64,000 nt of DNA, taken from Escallonia rubra. Its lineage: Eukaryota > Streptophyta > Magnoliopsida > Escalloniales > Escalloniaceae. Numbering within the stretch: position 1 is the first letter of the stretch; each line of letters opens with the position of its first letter. This document shows, one piece after another, positions 22,401 through 35,100 of this stretch. The notes below the pieces were generated by a model. The model searched no databases, had not been told where the DNA came from, and was given only the letters and a program-made list of their open reading frames with translations. The stretch is from contig JAVXUO010000908.1 in NCBI GenBank assembly GCA_033065855.1, forward strand, positions 62,001-126,000, given 5' to 3'. A program made the position numbers and the translations under genes.

Positions 22401-25400
22401 CTACTCTTTTGTAGGCACTAGAACTGGTAGATTCTGGATAATTTCCTTTATGTAGTCAAAGATGATAAATGTTGCAATACGATTACTGCTCCGGTGAGAA
22501 TTTGCCAAGCTTAATCGCCTTTTCTCCATAAGGCGCATGTTCTCAAAGAGGAAAGGACCAATACCTCTTTTCAGATTCCCACTTACAAAGAAGAATGTCG
22601 ATTGATCATAGATGACTCTAGGAAGACAAACCCTTGCACATCCAACATCTCTTCCCAAGCATTAGAAAACAAGAAACTAGCCCCACAGAAATCAAACAAA
22701 CAGGGAGAATCCTACTCTAAAGCAAGTGAAGGTTCCATCTCAAGTGACAAGTACAAAAGAAAAGAACATCGTCATTGACTGCATGTCCCAGAAAAAGCGT
22801 TCTTTATGCAGCAGACACAGTGTGTTGTACTCCCCTTGTGCATTCCATTGCCCTCCAAATTTCTCATGTCACGTGATTGTTTAACCTGCTCATGCAGCAG
22901 GAAAGCACCTTACATATGATTCGCCAAAAAGGCAAGATAACGAGAATAATCCCTCTAGAAAACTTGTGGTGGGACGTGCTTCCTTTATCTAATCACCAAT
23001 TGACGTGTTAGCTATTAACATTTTCAGCATCCAGAACTATTTGATGTAGATAACAAGAAAACAAAAAGCTAATTGATTTGACAGAGGAATGATTTCCTAA
23101 AAGGGTGCCAGAGGGGGTGCCGCCCATGCTACAACTATATGCTTCAGGCAGGATATCGAGCCTGACCTATATAGGCCCAGGCAGAACTATCTTTTGGGCT
23201 CAAATGAGAGCGCAAACATATACGCATTAATGAAGGAGATCGACATCTCTGCAAAGCGAGTCAACTTCATTGGCAAACCCACCTGAATTTGCAACCATCT
23301 AGAAATTTGCACCACAGTGCGGAATAAACATCGCTTTCATCCTCTCAGATTTCTGAGGTCTGGTGCACAAGTCTATACAGCTTAAACAGTGATTAGTACT
23401 TTCCCGTCTCTACTTTTACTTTAGCTATGCTAAGCACTTAAATTGTTCACTAGTTGAGCTGTCTTTTCAACCTTCTTTCATGTCACATGAAACTCTATCG
23501 TCTTGTAGTATCTTATGAGAAACTGACCTATGTCAAAATTTGCATCAAGAAGCCAAAGAAGTAAACATGCACACAAAGGAGCATAAAAAAAGACTTCTTC
23601 AAGATGTTGTCCCTGAAGTGGTCGACATAAAGTTCATTGGGAGGCAGAGCCTTGGCTTAACCATAAGTTAGATCCGTCATAACTTGGAGTTTTAAAATGC
23701 AGAAATAGCCTCTCTAAAATAACTTGGAGTTTCGTAAAGCTGCACACATTGAATCCTCCCCAAACACTGCCGTGGTGGGAGCCCTGTGCCCTGGCTATCC
23801 CGTTAAGAAATAAATTCCAATGCCATGATACTAAATATGTCATTATTATAGTACTCACATAAAGAGATGTTAATAGTGTACTCACAATTTGCTGCAACGA
23901 AGTTGACAACACTCCCACACAAGCACAAATAAAACCTTTGGCATTAACTTTCATGTCAGTCACAGTGCAAACACCCACTCCAACAACCACAACCACAACA
24001 GACATTTTGACTTCTCTTGTGTAGTGCTTATTATGAAGGATCCATTCCATTACACATACCACAGGAATCATGCTCAGTTTTGAGATCTGGCCGAAAAGAG
24101 AGAGAAGAACGTTAAAATTCTGAGTGTAAATACGGAAATATCATGATATTCAAAATTTGATGTTTCAAAATTAAGTTTCAACACAATGAAATAAATTGTT
24201 CTAGAAGGATCAGAACCTGACAAGTAATCACTCTTCCAGCAATACCTAAAAAAACAGAAAACAAGACAATTTGATCCCTTGATGGGCCTTGCTTGGCGGA
24301 ATTTGTAGACCATCATCCTCTCCCTTATTTTTTTTTTCTTTATTTTTTTGAATTTTTTTTTTTGGGAGCAGATCACCAGTTCATCTTGAATGACACTCCA
24401 TAAACTTGTCATACATGACTAAATTACAGGAAATAAAAACCTAATAGAATATAACTAACAAAACTGAGCAGAACCACAAAAAAGCAAACAGAATATTCCC
24501 AAGAATATTTAACAAACAGATCTGTCTGGGTACTTAAAAGAAAAAGTGTGGCCAAGTTCACCAGGGTCTTCCCTCTTAGGTGAAGTTTACTTTGTCAGTG
24601 TTCTGATTTCCAAAATACGTTGCTTCTGGCCTGATTTTTGGCTGCTGTATACATAGACTCGCCATTTACCCCCAATACTTCAGCACGAGAAGTAATATGT
24701 ATGCCACCAGCACTTTTGACTGGAAGACTGCAACAGCGAGCCAAAAAACAGCAAGGATAAAGCTTCACCTGATTGGACCTTGGCACCATTGACTTGCCAG
24801 GGCCCTTCAATAGCAGGGCCGCTGGATGCATTTGGGTTCTTCCTTTCCAATGCACAGCAAAACTGAGATTTTGGAACCCCAGAGTCGCAGAAGACAATAA
24901 GGATCAAGGCATAACAACCTTCAAGTGCCTCATTCATTCTCACTTTGGGCTTGTGCCTAGTTTGCTGCTGATGCTCTGAAAATAACAGATCTTAACCCTT
25001 TGCATAGAGAAGACAAGTAGCTCATGCTATTATACAGGAGGAAGATGTTTCTCCCTATGTCTTTTTTTGTATTGGACACCTTGCAAAAGCTCCAAAATAG
25101 ATAGACGTGTGATATAAACTAACTTCTCGAATTTGTGTGTTACCCATGTTATCAAAATTTCCAAGTGACATTTACCCTTGGGTATATAAACTAAGCCCAA
25201 CAGTTTAATTTTTTTTACTCTCTCATGTCATTTAACTTGCATAAAACGGCACCACTAAAATAGATTCAATATACCCTGCCTAAAAACGTGCCATGTCTTT
25301 TAGACTTTTTAAGCCGTGAACCCGACATCTTGGCACGAAACATAACCAACAGCTTTGAAAAGTTCATGGAGGTAACGGGTGCTTGCATAGATGTGCTACT

Positions 25401-28400
25401 CCCTTAACTCCTAGATTTGAGGGACATGGCCAAAACGTGTCCGAAAATTGAACAACACCTGTGCTTATGATTACACTAAGAAACAGTACAAATGCAGCAA
25501 GTCAATGTCTCAAATAAGTAAGGATGAAGGTGAAGCTTATTATACTGCACGTAGAATTAAACATTTCAAGATGGTAGTTCAAATAAAAAGTAGAGTTGTC
25601 TTCTAACATGGATAAGAGAGAGTAAGAGACAAGGAGCGACTGAGGAAAGTGTCTCATCTGTCTACAATAGTAGATGATAGTCGTACTCCTAGGCTATTGT
25701 CCGTATGAACCTCCTATATGCAGGGACTCCCCCCTCCTAACGCTCTTCATGAAAAACCCACCATAGAGCCTTGCCGGAGGAATGCTACTTCTTAAAAAAA
25801 ATGTAGCATTTACATAGGAATGAGTAGATGACATCCAACCAAGAAAAAACATGCAAATTTCGAGAACGTTTAACGAAAAAGCTTCATTGAGTATATTCTC
25901 CATGGATCTTGATTAGTCAAAGATGTGGCATTTGACATAAAGATATAAAACGAAAAGAGTCGAGTTAACTGCGAATTTGTAAAAGCAATTACTTTATTTA
26001 CTAGTAAACACCATTTGTCACATTTCTTACTTGGTAAAAGCCAATTGAGTTTAGCGCGTCTTGAGAACATCAAAAGAAAAAACTTGATGCATTCATTTCG
26101 CTTTGACATGCAAACACTGGCCAAACAAAGCAATGGATTCAAAAAGTCTATTACGTAAGTTGATGGTAGAAATGTACGCAGACAGTGTTTATAGGAATTC
26201 GTACTTGGTAAAATCCAACTGAGTTTAGCATGAGACTGAAGTTCATTCCTGTGATAGACATATTGGCCACAATTGAGAACCATAAAAGTTCCCACAAAGG
26301 AACGTGCTTTGATTCGGAGTAACCCGTAGCATTTGACACCAGCCCAACCAGAGCAGTTACACCAAAATGGAACCCAGTTAATGTTGTAGCTGAAGAAGGT
26401 AAAGCATAAAGTCGAAAGAAAACAAAGATACATTTGCGTCAGAAACTTATATATCACAATATAACTGGTGAAGAAAAGAAACTCATGCCAAAGTATGACA
26501 TTAAATGAGAAGAGACAAGAAACTTTGAGGATTGCTAATTGAACAAACTTCAAAAAGCCTAAAGTTGACCTTAAGACTGTTGGTCATAATGTACCTCTCA
26601 TGTTGTATATACATGACTAGGCCTCATTTATTTTCATAAGAAGTTTCAGTAATAAATATAACAAAAAGCCATCCAGAGTGTAACTCTCCAATCCATGTGC
26701 GTCATGAAGCTTTTTAAAATTGTCAAAATAGGCATCAAAAGAGGTGGGTATAATCTCAAATGTCCTTCAGAAAAGAAAAGATGTGAAGGAGGACAAATTA
26801 CTTGTCTGTAGACATTTTTCTCAAAAAGCATGGTTAACATTTTTATTCCTGTCAATTTACTCCTAAATAGATGTAAAGGAGTCAAGTTAATTTTGTCCAG
26901 ACAATTTTAGAAGGTCCTCATTGTTTACTCATTTATAAATTTGTCGTAACTTTTTAAAACATTGAATGATCCGGCATACTTTTAATCATTTATAGCATAG
27001 TTATTTACATAAAATTATACGTGTGTATGGGTGAGCATCAAACCGTTCAAACTGATCCAAACCGTTCAAACCAAAGCAATCAAATCCGAACCGTCCAAAG
27101 ATCTTGACGGTTCGGTTTTACATTTCTCAAACCGACCTCAGTTTGGTTCGGTTCACTTTTTTGAAAACCAATCACAAACCAAACCGAACTGAACCGACCT
27201 ATTATATACTTATTTATTGTTAGTAACATTCATTGATAATTTCCACATACATGGTGCAGCTGATACCTCATTGACTTTTTATCGTACTGTCGTATATTAG
27301 ATAGACTGGAATCTCAGACAAGACGTATGTGCAGCTGTTTGCTTTCATGTACCATATATAGTACAGAATCCATAGAAAAATGGATCATCAACGTATTTTT
27401 AATTGTGGATACATATATATCTTAAACATACTAAACCGACTCCCATTATTGGTGCTTGAAAGTTAAAACGAAAAGAATATAGTGAAAGCAGTTATAACAC
27501 AAAAGTCTAGTTATGGATATGTCTTGTATATTTATTTATTCTTTCTCGTTCATCAATGACAAAGGCATAACTAAAATTTTTATTGTAACATATCTTGAAC
27601 AATACGTAAATCTTACGTTAATACGAGTACTTAGATATTGAATGTAATTAAGGTTATGTGCATTTTAGGAAAAAAACTATAACTTCAATTTTGAATAACA
27701 TTTTGATCCAACAATAGTGGGTGTGCAGAGGGACAACCTTTTTAAAGGGGTACAAACCGATCCAAACCGAACCGTTTAAGCCGACTAAACTGAACCGTCC
27801 AAACCGGTCGTGTTTGGTTGAGTTCGGTTCAAGATTTCCCAAACTGAGGGGTAGCGGATTGGTTTGCGGTTTGACCTCCAAACTGAACCGAACCAAACCG
27901 AACCGTACCCACCATATAACATAGTCGTCTTTTGACATATTTGTCATTCCATGAACCATGAATTATGCTTTGCCGCTGCTATTACTCACTGCTCCAGCGG
28001 CAACAGATGGGTGGAACTAGAAACATTTCGGAACCAGTACCGGTGAGTGTTTCTTCTTTCATCTAGTTGGGGTCGTCTGGATGGGGGTGGTGTGGGGGGT
28101 ACAAGAGAAAGCAATGTCATCCACGTAAAACAAGGGTAATATCGGGCGTCGACCTCCTTATAAACATTGCATGATACAATTTATTTGAGAACTGGCTCGT
28201 TCCTCTATCCCTAAAGCACGTTAACAACCTTCGTATCTACATTCCAGAACCTCTAATCACGCAGCCCAAATGCCAACACCTCGGGGTAAGGAAGAAGGAA
28301 AGAGAGAGAGAAGTCATACAAGTCTACTTCTCGCACACGTGTATGTGTGTACACACAAAGCATACAGGGAAAGGAAGTTAATGTGATGCATAAGATAATA

Positions 28401-29674
28401 TACATCTGTTTGCGCTCGAAAGCAAACTCTCAATCAATTTGCAAGCAACATGATACAATTGATGCAATGCGTGGATTCTATCTTGCGTTTCTTCGTGGAC
28501 ATCTTCAAAAATGGAAACTAAATCTTAACTGTGACTTAAGCAGAAAGCAATTGAATGCAACCAAAGACAGAGTCTTTATTTGATTCATGACGATGATTGT
28601 TTACAAAGTGCAACGTCTCAGGTCTAAGAACGATTGACTTAGAAAAGATCTAAGTCCTGTTTTGTTTGGAATGTTCAGTTGTGTAGGTCTTGCCACACGT
28701 ACTTAGTACAACAAAACATAAAAAATAACTACCAAATAACTTCGCCTAGAAAAATAACTTCTCCTAAACTAACTACCCTCTAGAAAATGACCGCCTAAAC
28801 AATATAACACTTTTTACATAAACTACTTTCTCCACATGAGAGAATAAATTCCAAACTTGCATCATCGTCATCTCCATTTTTGCAAATAATAGTTAAAAAT
28901 TTAATGTCATTTTTGGCATTTAGTTAAAGACAAGACAAGTCATTACTTTTAGTGGCTACCGGCAGTATAATTTGCCGGTGTCAACGACATCTTACCAGCA
29001 AAATACACAATTCTTTTTGCACCTTTTAAGACGGTCTTCATCGTTTACAAAAGTTTTACCGGCAGTGTATGATTTGCTGGTGTCAACCACATCTCACCAG
29101 CAAAATACCCTATTCTTTTTGCACCTTTTAAGACGGTCTTCATCGTTTACAAAAGAAAACTTGAATGCGTAGATATAGCTGACAGACGACGTTGTCTGAA
29201 ATCCTTTTATCTCGTAGATCTCATCCGTCTTTTACATGTCCTGTCTATCACCGGTACAAGATTTTCACCATCCTAATTGTCAAACGTTCAATTTCACAAG
29301 AATTCGTGGACGTGTCCATACTCGTAACTCGTACCAGGAAATGAGACAACTAACTGAAGCAACGGTCCATTGTCACGCATAATATGAATGAAAGAAACAG
29401 TTGCGATATGAATGTAAAAGCGACCAACAGCAACATTGTCACGAATAAGAGAAACAAATTTTATTTTTATTTTTTTTTAAAGAAACACACGAAGGACGGT
29501 AGAAGAGAAGAGAGAAATGGGAGATCCGGAAGGAGGAGACTGACCGAATGTAAAAGCATAACCGTGGGAAGACATGAGCTGCTTGTTGGCCATGATGATT
29601 CCAACCGAACTCACCACATTCATCGCCCACGCTCCCACATCCGACACGGCCGACGATTTCTTCTCGCTCTCCAT
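19402..29674 (-). CDS. URGT: Golgi nucleotide-sugar transporter, UDP-rhamnose/UDP-galactose type
   Basis: Exons in transcript order: 29674-29545, 26389-26205, 24086-23886, 20038-19877, 19761-19402. All splice sites are GT-AG and phases join to 345 residues. The start [20 protein letters not shown], then [38 protein letters not shown] and the C-terminal [14 protein letters not shown] are hallmarks of the plant URGT/UXT-like drug-metabolite (TPT/NST) carriers. Hydrophobic segments suit about ten membrane helices. The family imports UDP-sugars into the Golgi lumen in exchange for UMP, feeding pectin and hemicellulose synthesis. An upstream in-frame ATG at 29767 exists, but the downstream ATG fits the family N-terminus. 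Introns 1-3 (3.2, 2.1 and 3.8 kb) carry repeats. Which sugar is preferred cannot be read from sequence. Confidence 0.92.
20280..20900 (-). mobile_element. TRIM/Cassandra-like LTR remnant in transporter intron 3
   Basis: On the + strand, GGGACCCAACGTCCTCGCTG near 20490-20509 followed by TTCGATACCATTTGCAATGA near 20548 resembles the PBS-LTR junction of plant TRIM elements. In reverse, TGGTATCGAAG approximates the methionyl-tRNA primer site. Short repeats such as GTGTGATATAAA occur on both sides of it. The two LTRs are too decayed for me to delimit. Confidence 0.4.
25925..26200 (-). pseudogene. Degenerate tandem copies of transporter exon 2
   Basis: Directly downstream of exon 2 (26389-26205) on the same strand, a segment ending at about 26031 can be read as LNSIGFYQ followed by a good donor (CAA|GTAAGA), mirroring the true exon end LNSVGFYQ. 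Further on, near 25965-25930, a TTAACT...ATGTCAAATGCCAC block mirrors the true exon start (TTAACT...GTGTCAAATGCTAC). Both copies have lost the reading frame. The spacing of the exon-end match is 174 bp. Confidence 0.5.
27025..27915. mobile_element. hAT-like non-autonomous element with AACCG-rich ends (transporter intron 1)
   Basis: Two blocks (about 27040-27205 and 27750-27912) are dense in AACCG/CGGTT motifs, and each is partly self-complementary. The outer ends read TATGGGTGAGCATCAAACCG and, reversed, TATGGTGGGTACGGTTCGG. Such ends are common in plant hAT derivatives. I found no matching target duplication, so the limits are approximate. Confidence 0.45.
28957..29160. repeat. Two-unit tandem repeat, about 100-102 bp
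   Basis: Two successive units begin TACCGGCAGT (28957 and 29057). Both share CTTTTTGCACCTTTTAAGAC and CTTCATCGTTTACAAAAG. They lie in intron 1 of the transporter about 385 bp downstream of exon 1. Confidence 0.85.
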
Positions 29675-30110
29675 GAAATTCACTTCCAGCAAGGATATCC
29701 GACGGCCAGCGAAAATGCGGACCAATTTATGAAGTTTAGATGAAATGAATACGACGACAAGAGACAACCGACGACGATGATGATGAATAATCTGTTGGGC
29801 TGTTTGTTTAAGACTCTCACTTTAAATTGTTCACCTTTTCTCCTTTGTCCTCTTCCTTGCTTACGAGTGAGTCTGTCAAATGTTGCATGTAGAGTGAACG
29901 TGGAAGATCTGGGATTTTGGAAAGTGGGGGTAGGCTGAGAGAGTTTACAACAGGCGGACTGATTTCCCAAACTTCCATTCACCACCTTTCACTGGAGACT
30001 CACCCGGCCTCACTGTCAGAGACAGAGTAGTATGTATGACTACCCTTTTTCATCTCCCACCGACGCTCTTCTCTCGTCACTCCCCACTAAAAGATTTTAC
30101 CCCTAATTAA
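29675..30110 (-). promoter_or_regulatory. 5' UTR and proximal promoter of the transporter
   Basis: No gene is seen between the transporter start codon and the repeat cluster. The leader and core promoter of the - strand gene must lie here, because transposon sequence begins by about 30115. Confidence 0.4.
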
Positions 30111-30114
30111 TTTA

Positions 30115-31790
30115 AGGGTTAATTACAAAACTGTCTCTGAGATTTACACGTTTTTACAATTTACTCCTCGTGTTTACAACTTTTACAATAATGTATCTCG
30201 AGGTTGACAAAACCGTTGCAAATAACTCCAAATTGGACGTCCGTTCAATTTTGGACGTTAAGTGATCATGTGCGGTGCACATGCCATTTTGGCATGGGCA
30301 AATTCGTAATTTTCCTACCCATCTTCCCCACTCATCTCTTTCTATGTTCATCTCTCTCTCCCCTCTCTCTCCTCCACAGTTACAGAAAATGGGCACCTTA
30401 GACGGGTCCGTTATGAATAGCGTGAAATGACCAAAATACTCTTATTTTCTTATTAGCTAATGACCACATGTACTATACACGGTGTGCAATTTTCCCCCCT
30501 CCACTTCAAAATTAACTACTAAACCCCCCCCCCCCCCCCACACTTACAAAAATTGGGCACTTTAGATGGAAATTGTTAAATTTAAATGACAATTTTGCCC
30601 ATGTCGTTCCCCCTTTCCTTCCCCCCCCCCCCCACCCCCTTCTGCATTACCAGATTCGCTGCAAACAAGGGATTGCAGCAATCTGCACCTCCTCCTCTGG
30701 TCAGCCCACCACAATCGGTGCATTCACTGACCACAACCACCGGTCTTTTTCTCCGACCACTAGGGAGTTACAACAACAACAAAAGGAACCACGATCGCCA
30801 TTGTTATATCATCGTCGGTGCAACAACTACCATGTTCAGCGTCGCAGTAACCACCACGACCGGCACCACTACGGCCAACTCCCCCAACTTTATACTGTCA
30901 GCTACACATCGTCGCGAGTTGCCTCCTCGCCGCCACTTCCCAACACCTTACGTCTGCAAGCCAGTGGGGCTTCTTCATCGGCCACCAACCGATCGGCGCA
31001 ATCAACACCGGTAGCAGAAATCCCCACAGAAGCACGCTATTGGCGTCTGATTGCCGCACATCCGTCCAGATCCGTGCCACCACCACGATCAACGACCACG
31101 TCCCCAAATCACAAGTCTAACCTCTATCGTCGCGCCGTCCCAATCTGCAACATCGCGCCAAGCAGTGTCCCATGACCGGCTACACGTCGCTGGGGCTGCA
31201 CCAGATTCGCGATGACGTTGCCGCCACAGCCGCAGGCGAGCAGCGTGTGTGTATGTTTGCAGTGGGTGCGCGTCTGTGTGTGGGTTTAGGGTATGTGTGT
31301 GTGTGTTCACTTTGTGCGTGTGTGTGCGTGGAGTGTGTGTGTACGTGGGATTGAGTAAAAAGTCTGAGAGGAGAGAAAAAGAAGTTGAAAGAATGGTATT
31401 AAACTTAAATAGGGTAAGGAAATAAGGATATTTTGGTCATTTCACGCTATTCATAACGGACCCGTCTAAAGTGCCCAATTTCCGTAAGTGTGGGGGGGTT
31501 TAGTGATTAAGTTTGAAGTGGGGGGGGGGGGGGGGAATCGCACACCGTATATAGTACAGGGGTCATTAGTTAATTACCCCTAAAAGAATGGACAAAATTG
31601 TCATTCACAAAAAAAAAATCGTTAGTTAACGCGAGTGTTGACCACGCGCTGTTAAATTTAACGGTTTCCGTCTAAGGTGCCCAATTTCTGTAAGTGTGAG
31701 CGGGTTTAGTGGTTAATATTTAAGTGAAGGGGGAGAAATCACACACCGTGTATAATACATGGGGTCATTCGCTAGTTACCCCAAACTATA
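30115..31790. mobile_element. Nested inverted-repeat transposon cluster between two divergent genes
   Basis: A module (CTAATGACC, ACACGGTGTG, a C-run, ACACTTACA, AATTGGGCAC, TTAGA) occurs forward at about 30395-30570. It occurs in reverse at about 31430-31583 and again in reverse at about 31660-31785. A separate end starting GGGTTAATTAC lies at 30117. Between the forward and first reverse copies is a GC-rich block (about 30640-31370) with open frames on both strands, possibly captured host DNA. Runs of 16 C (30524-30539) and 16 G (31520-31535) sit at equivalent positions of the arms. Confidence 0.6.
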
Positions 31791-32115
31791 TCTACACATT
31801 GGCTTTTCGGCCCAATATTAGGTCCAATTAAAATGCAACTCTCCAAAGAATATCATCTAAATATATTTAAATATCAATTACGGAAGAGAAACATTTTAAT
31901 TCTCATAAACCGGACGGCGACCCAAAAAATGAAAAAAAAAATTAATATGAAAACGAGATCCAATTATTTTCATATCAAGAATTAAAAGGAAAAAGAAATA
32001 GAATAAAATGCAAACACATAAATGCTTCAACGTATGGTAGTAGGATACAAGAGTAATCAACTGAGCTTGATGAGCAGAAGAGAGTAGCGGTTTTGGGATC
32101 ATCATCGGAGGAATA
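31791..32115 (+). promoter_or_regulatory. Promoter and 5' leader of the UVR coiled-coil gene
   Basis: An AT-rich stretch without coding frames, immediately before the ATG at 32116. No specific element can be named. Confidence 0.4.
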
Positions 32116-35100
32116 ATGGCATCATCATCGGATTGGGATAACGACGGAATGGATTCGCTGTTCGAGGGAATGGTTATCATCAACCCTTCACAGACGGCAG
32201 CACCAACACCACCGGATGAAAATAACCACCCTGATAATTCCGCTGATCCTGCTGCCACTGCTTCGGCGTCACCATCGGTATCTGAGCCCCTTGATGAGAA
32301 CCTCTTCTCCGGCATCACGCTCATCACTCCCCTCCATCAGACCCTTGTACCCAGCCAATCCAATCCCTCCTCCATCTCCTCCACTCTCACCACAACATCA
32401 GCGTCAACGTCAACCACCACTAGTAGAGAAGCTCTTCCCCAACCATCATCATCATCATCAATCATATCTCGACAATCTTCCACCCGAAAGAAGAAGAGAG
32501 CCGGTTTAAGGATTGGATACGGTAGAGACTCCCTTACCATCCCCGACAAAGAAGAAGAGAGACGGTCCATTTTCCTTGAATCTCAACTTCCTCAATCCTC
32601 ATCACCGGCGGCAGAGGATGATCTGTCGCATGAAAACGTAGACTCTCAGAGTTACGCAAGTTACGACTTTTCAAAATCCGATGCGGCGCAATCAGAGGAG
32701 CATGTTGTTTCTAGAGAAGAAGAGGAGGAGGAGGAGGATAAGCAAGTGAGCAGCAGCAGCAGCAGCTCAATTGAGTTGAGATTTTCGCAGATCAAAACTC
32801 AGATCGGTGAGAAGCTGGAGCATGCGAAGGCTGTGGTCTCTTCAGTCTCTGCCATTACTAAAGATTGTGTGCGCAGGAGAAGAATAGCGGCCGAGAATCT
32901 AAGGCTGGCGTCTTTAAAGTACAGTCAACTGGAGAAGGAGCTGGAGGAAGCCTGTGAGGCCGAGGATTTTGAGACGGCTGACAGGGTCAGCGACAGCCTT
33001 GCGTCTGCAGACAAGGACAAAGAACTCCTGGCTGTGGCATTTAGAGACGCAGAAGCCGATTGTGATGCCTCTGATTCTAAGTTGCAGGAGGTTCTTGAGG
33101 GCCAAATCGCGGTTGAGGAGGAATGTGCATCCTTGCTGCAAAGTTTCGCAATCGTAAGTACTTAAATCCATCATCTAAAAGTTATGGTCTTTCGGAGACA
33201 GCTGATATTATTCTATCTGTGTGAATCTTACTACATTGTGATACTTGTTTTCCGCTGCTCATCTGCTAGACCGTCCTTCACTAGTACCAGCCATCTAAAG
33301 ACATTGACAATAACATATTCTTTTTGTCTAAACTATGATTCGCAATGAGGCATGATGATCGTGGGTTCTACTTTTGGACAGTTACGAAGGAGTCTAGGAA
33401 AAAATGGTAATAAAAATTTATTAACTCAAGTAGAAAGATATTCCAGTTTAGGATTATGTCAATGATTGGAGTAAATGAGTCCTCCTGTTCAGCAAGATTC
33501 ATTTTTTAAGTGATATCATGTAAGCTGCTCCGTGGAACCCTCCCATGTTCTCTATCTGATAGGACTAGATTGCTTTGCTGAAGCCGTTATATTGCTGGAA
33601 GCTCTAGTCGGGAGTACCTATCAAAACAATGATGTGGTTGAGGTGTTTGAGAAACATTTAGTTGTGGGAGACTTACTCTTGAGTCTTTTCATTTATTTTG
33701 TAGCTTTATTTTCTGGTTTCTGCTACACTTAAGAAGAGATTGTAACCTACTGGGGTATATCTGTGAAGGCAGTGTGATTCAAAGATGGTTCGATCTCCTT
33801 TGAAAAGTTTGAGATTGGCGAAATGGCTCTTGAGATTTGAGAGTGACATAGGCTTTTGGAGGTATGTTGGCAAGATAAATTTGTGTCACATCCGAGTTTG
33901 CGTCACACCACTCTATATGATGCTATGAGTTTTTCCTCACTTGCACAACCTCCTCGCAAAAGAGGCAGCAAGGTGAATCCAGAGTGTGCAGATCACACTA
34001 ACAACAAGGGAACAAAATGCAAGCTAATATAGTGATGGCCTTTCTAACACCTGGTTCTTAAAGCTTATATTATAGAAACACAGACAGGCTTGGAAATAGT
34101 TGCTTCAATTTTAAATTTGCTCTAAGAGACCAAGATGGTAGCGTAGTGGTAAAGGTAGGTTCGAGTCTCATGGGGAAGGTGTGCGAGGTTGGGTGGGGTG
34201 GATGCAACATTCAACAACAGAAACAACCGAAGTACTGGTAAGAATCGGATAAGGATTAAGAGACAGAAGCTGCGGTTGGAGCGGGCAATAGGCCGTAGGA
34301 TTGGCAAATTACAGATGAGCGTTGGGATGAAGCCCCGCCTTCTTATTCAACCACTCCTTCTAAATAATTACATTGATCCGCCTTCCAATGTCCAAAGTCT
34401 CTCAAAGCCAGTCGTATTTATTATAATAAATGGACTATAGGAAATATGGCTAAGGGGAATTCTTTAAAAAAGGTGCTCGCTTCTCTTTGAGCCGTTCCCC
34501 AGGTACATTCACTTACGGGGAAGTGGTTATTGTGGTAAGGAGATTTTATGGTTGCACTTGCTCTATTGCGTCGAGGTAGAGGGTGTTTGGGAGGGATCAG
34601 TCGAGCTTGACCCCAAGTCAGTTTGATCCACTATCATGCTATCTCTCGCAGTAGAATTGCCATGGAGATTCACGGGTTAGCTCAATGTCATCTTAGCCTT
34701 TTCCTTCTCTCATGGTGAGCTTAATCTGAGAAAGGGTGCTAAAATTATTTTCTCTATGTGCCTATGATAGTGACCCTCATCACCAAGAATTGGCTCTTTC
34801 ATTCACGTGATGGTTGATTCAATTCATTCTCAGCCCATTAATGTAGAATTCAGGTGGTGACGAGTAGTTTAACAGTTTAGATATACTTCAGTTCAGTCAA
34901 AGGGAGCTAAAGTATGACCAAATCGAGCAAACAAGCTAATATGCGAAGAACAACAAGGTTCAGGGAGAAAAAGGTGAAATAGCCGTCTAGTCTCTCTTAT
35001 ACAAAATGCACAACCAATTGTGTTGGCAGATCAGCGTTTCGCCGCGTCCATCAACTCCCTCATGTGCTCGATCGTGTGCGCTTGTTGTCATGCCAGGAGT

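Noticed and set aside
25870-26553. 227-residue open frame on the - strand
   Set aside because: It overlaps transporter exon 2 in a different frame. The true frame gives [20 protein letters not shown], which matches the family.
30573-31175. 200- and 142-residue overlapping + strand frames rich in Pro, Thr and Arg
   Set aside because: They sit inside the inverted-repeat cluster, are open because the sequence is GC-rich and repetitive, and have no recognisable domain or good splice context.
31240-31350. TGTG-rich stretch considered as a regulatory array or CRISPR-like repeat
   Set aside because: It is a simple dinucleotide-like repeat without spacers. No CRISPR or operon structure is expected or seen in this eukaryotic window.
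33532-33732. 66-residue frame in UVR gene intron 1, considered as an extra exon
   Set aside because: Exons 1 and 2 join cleanly in phase without it, and it lacks suitable flanking splice sites and the helical composition of the protein.
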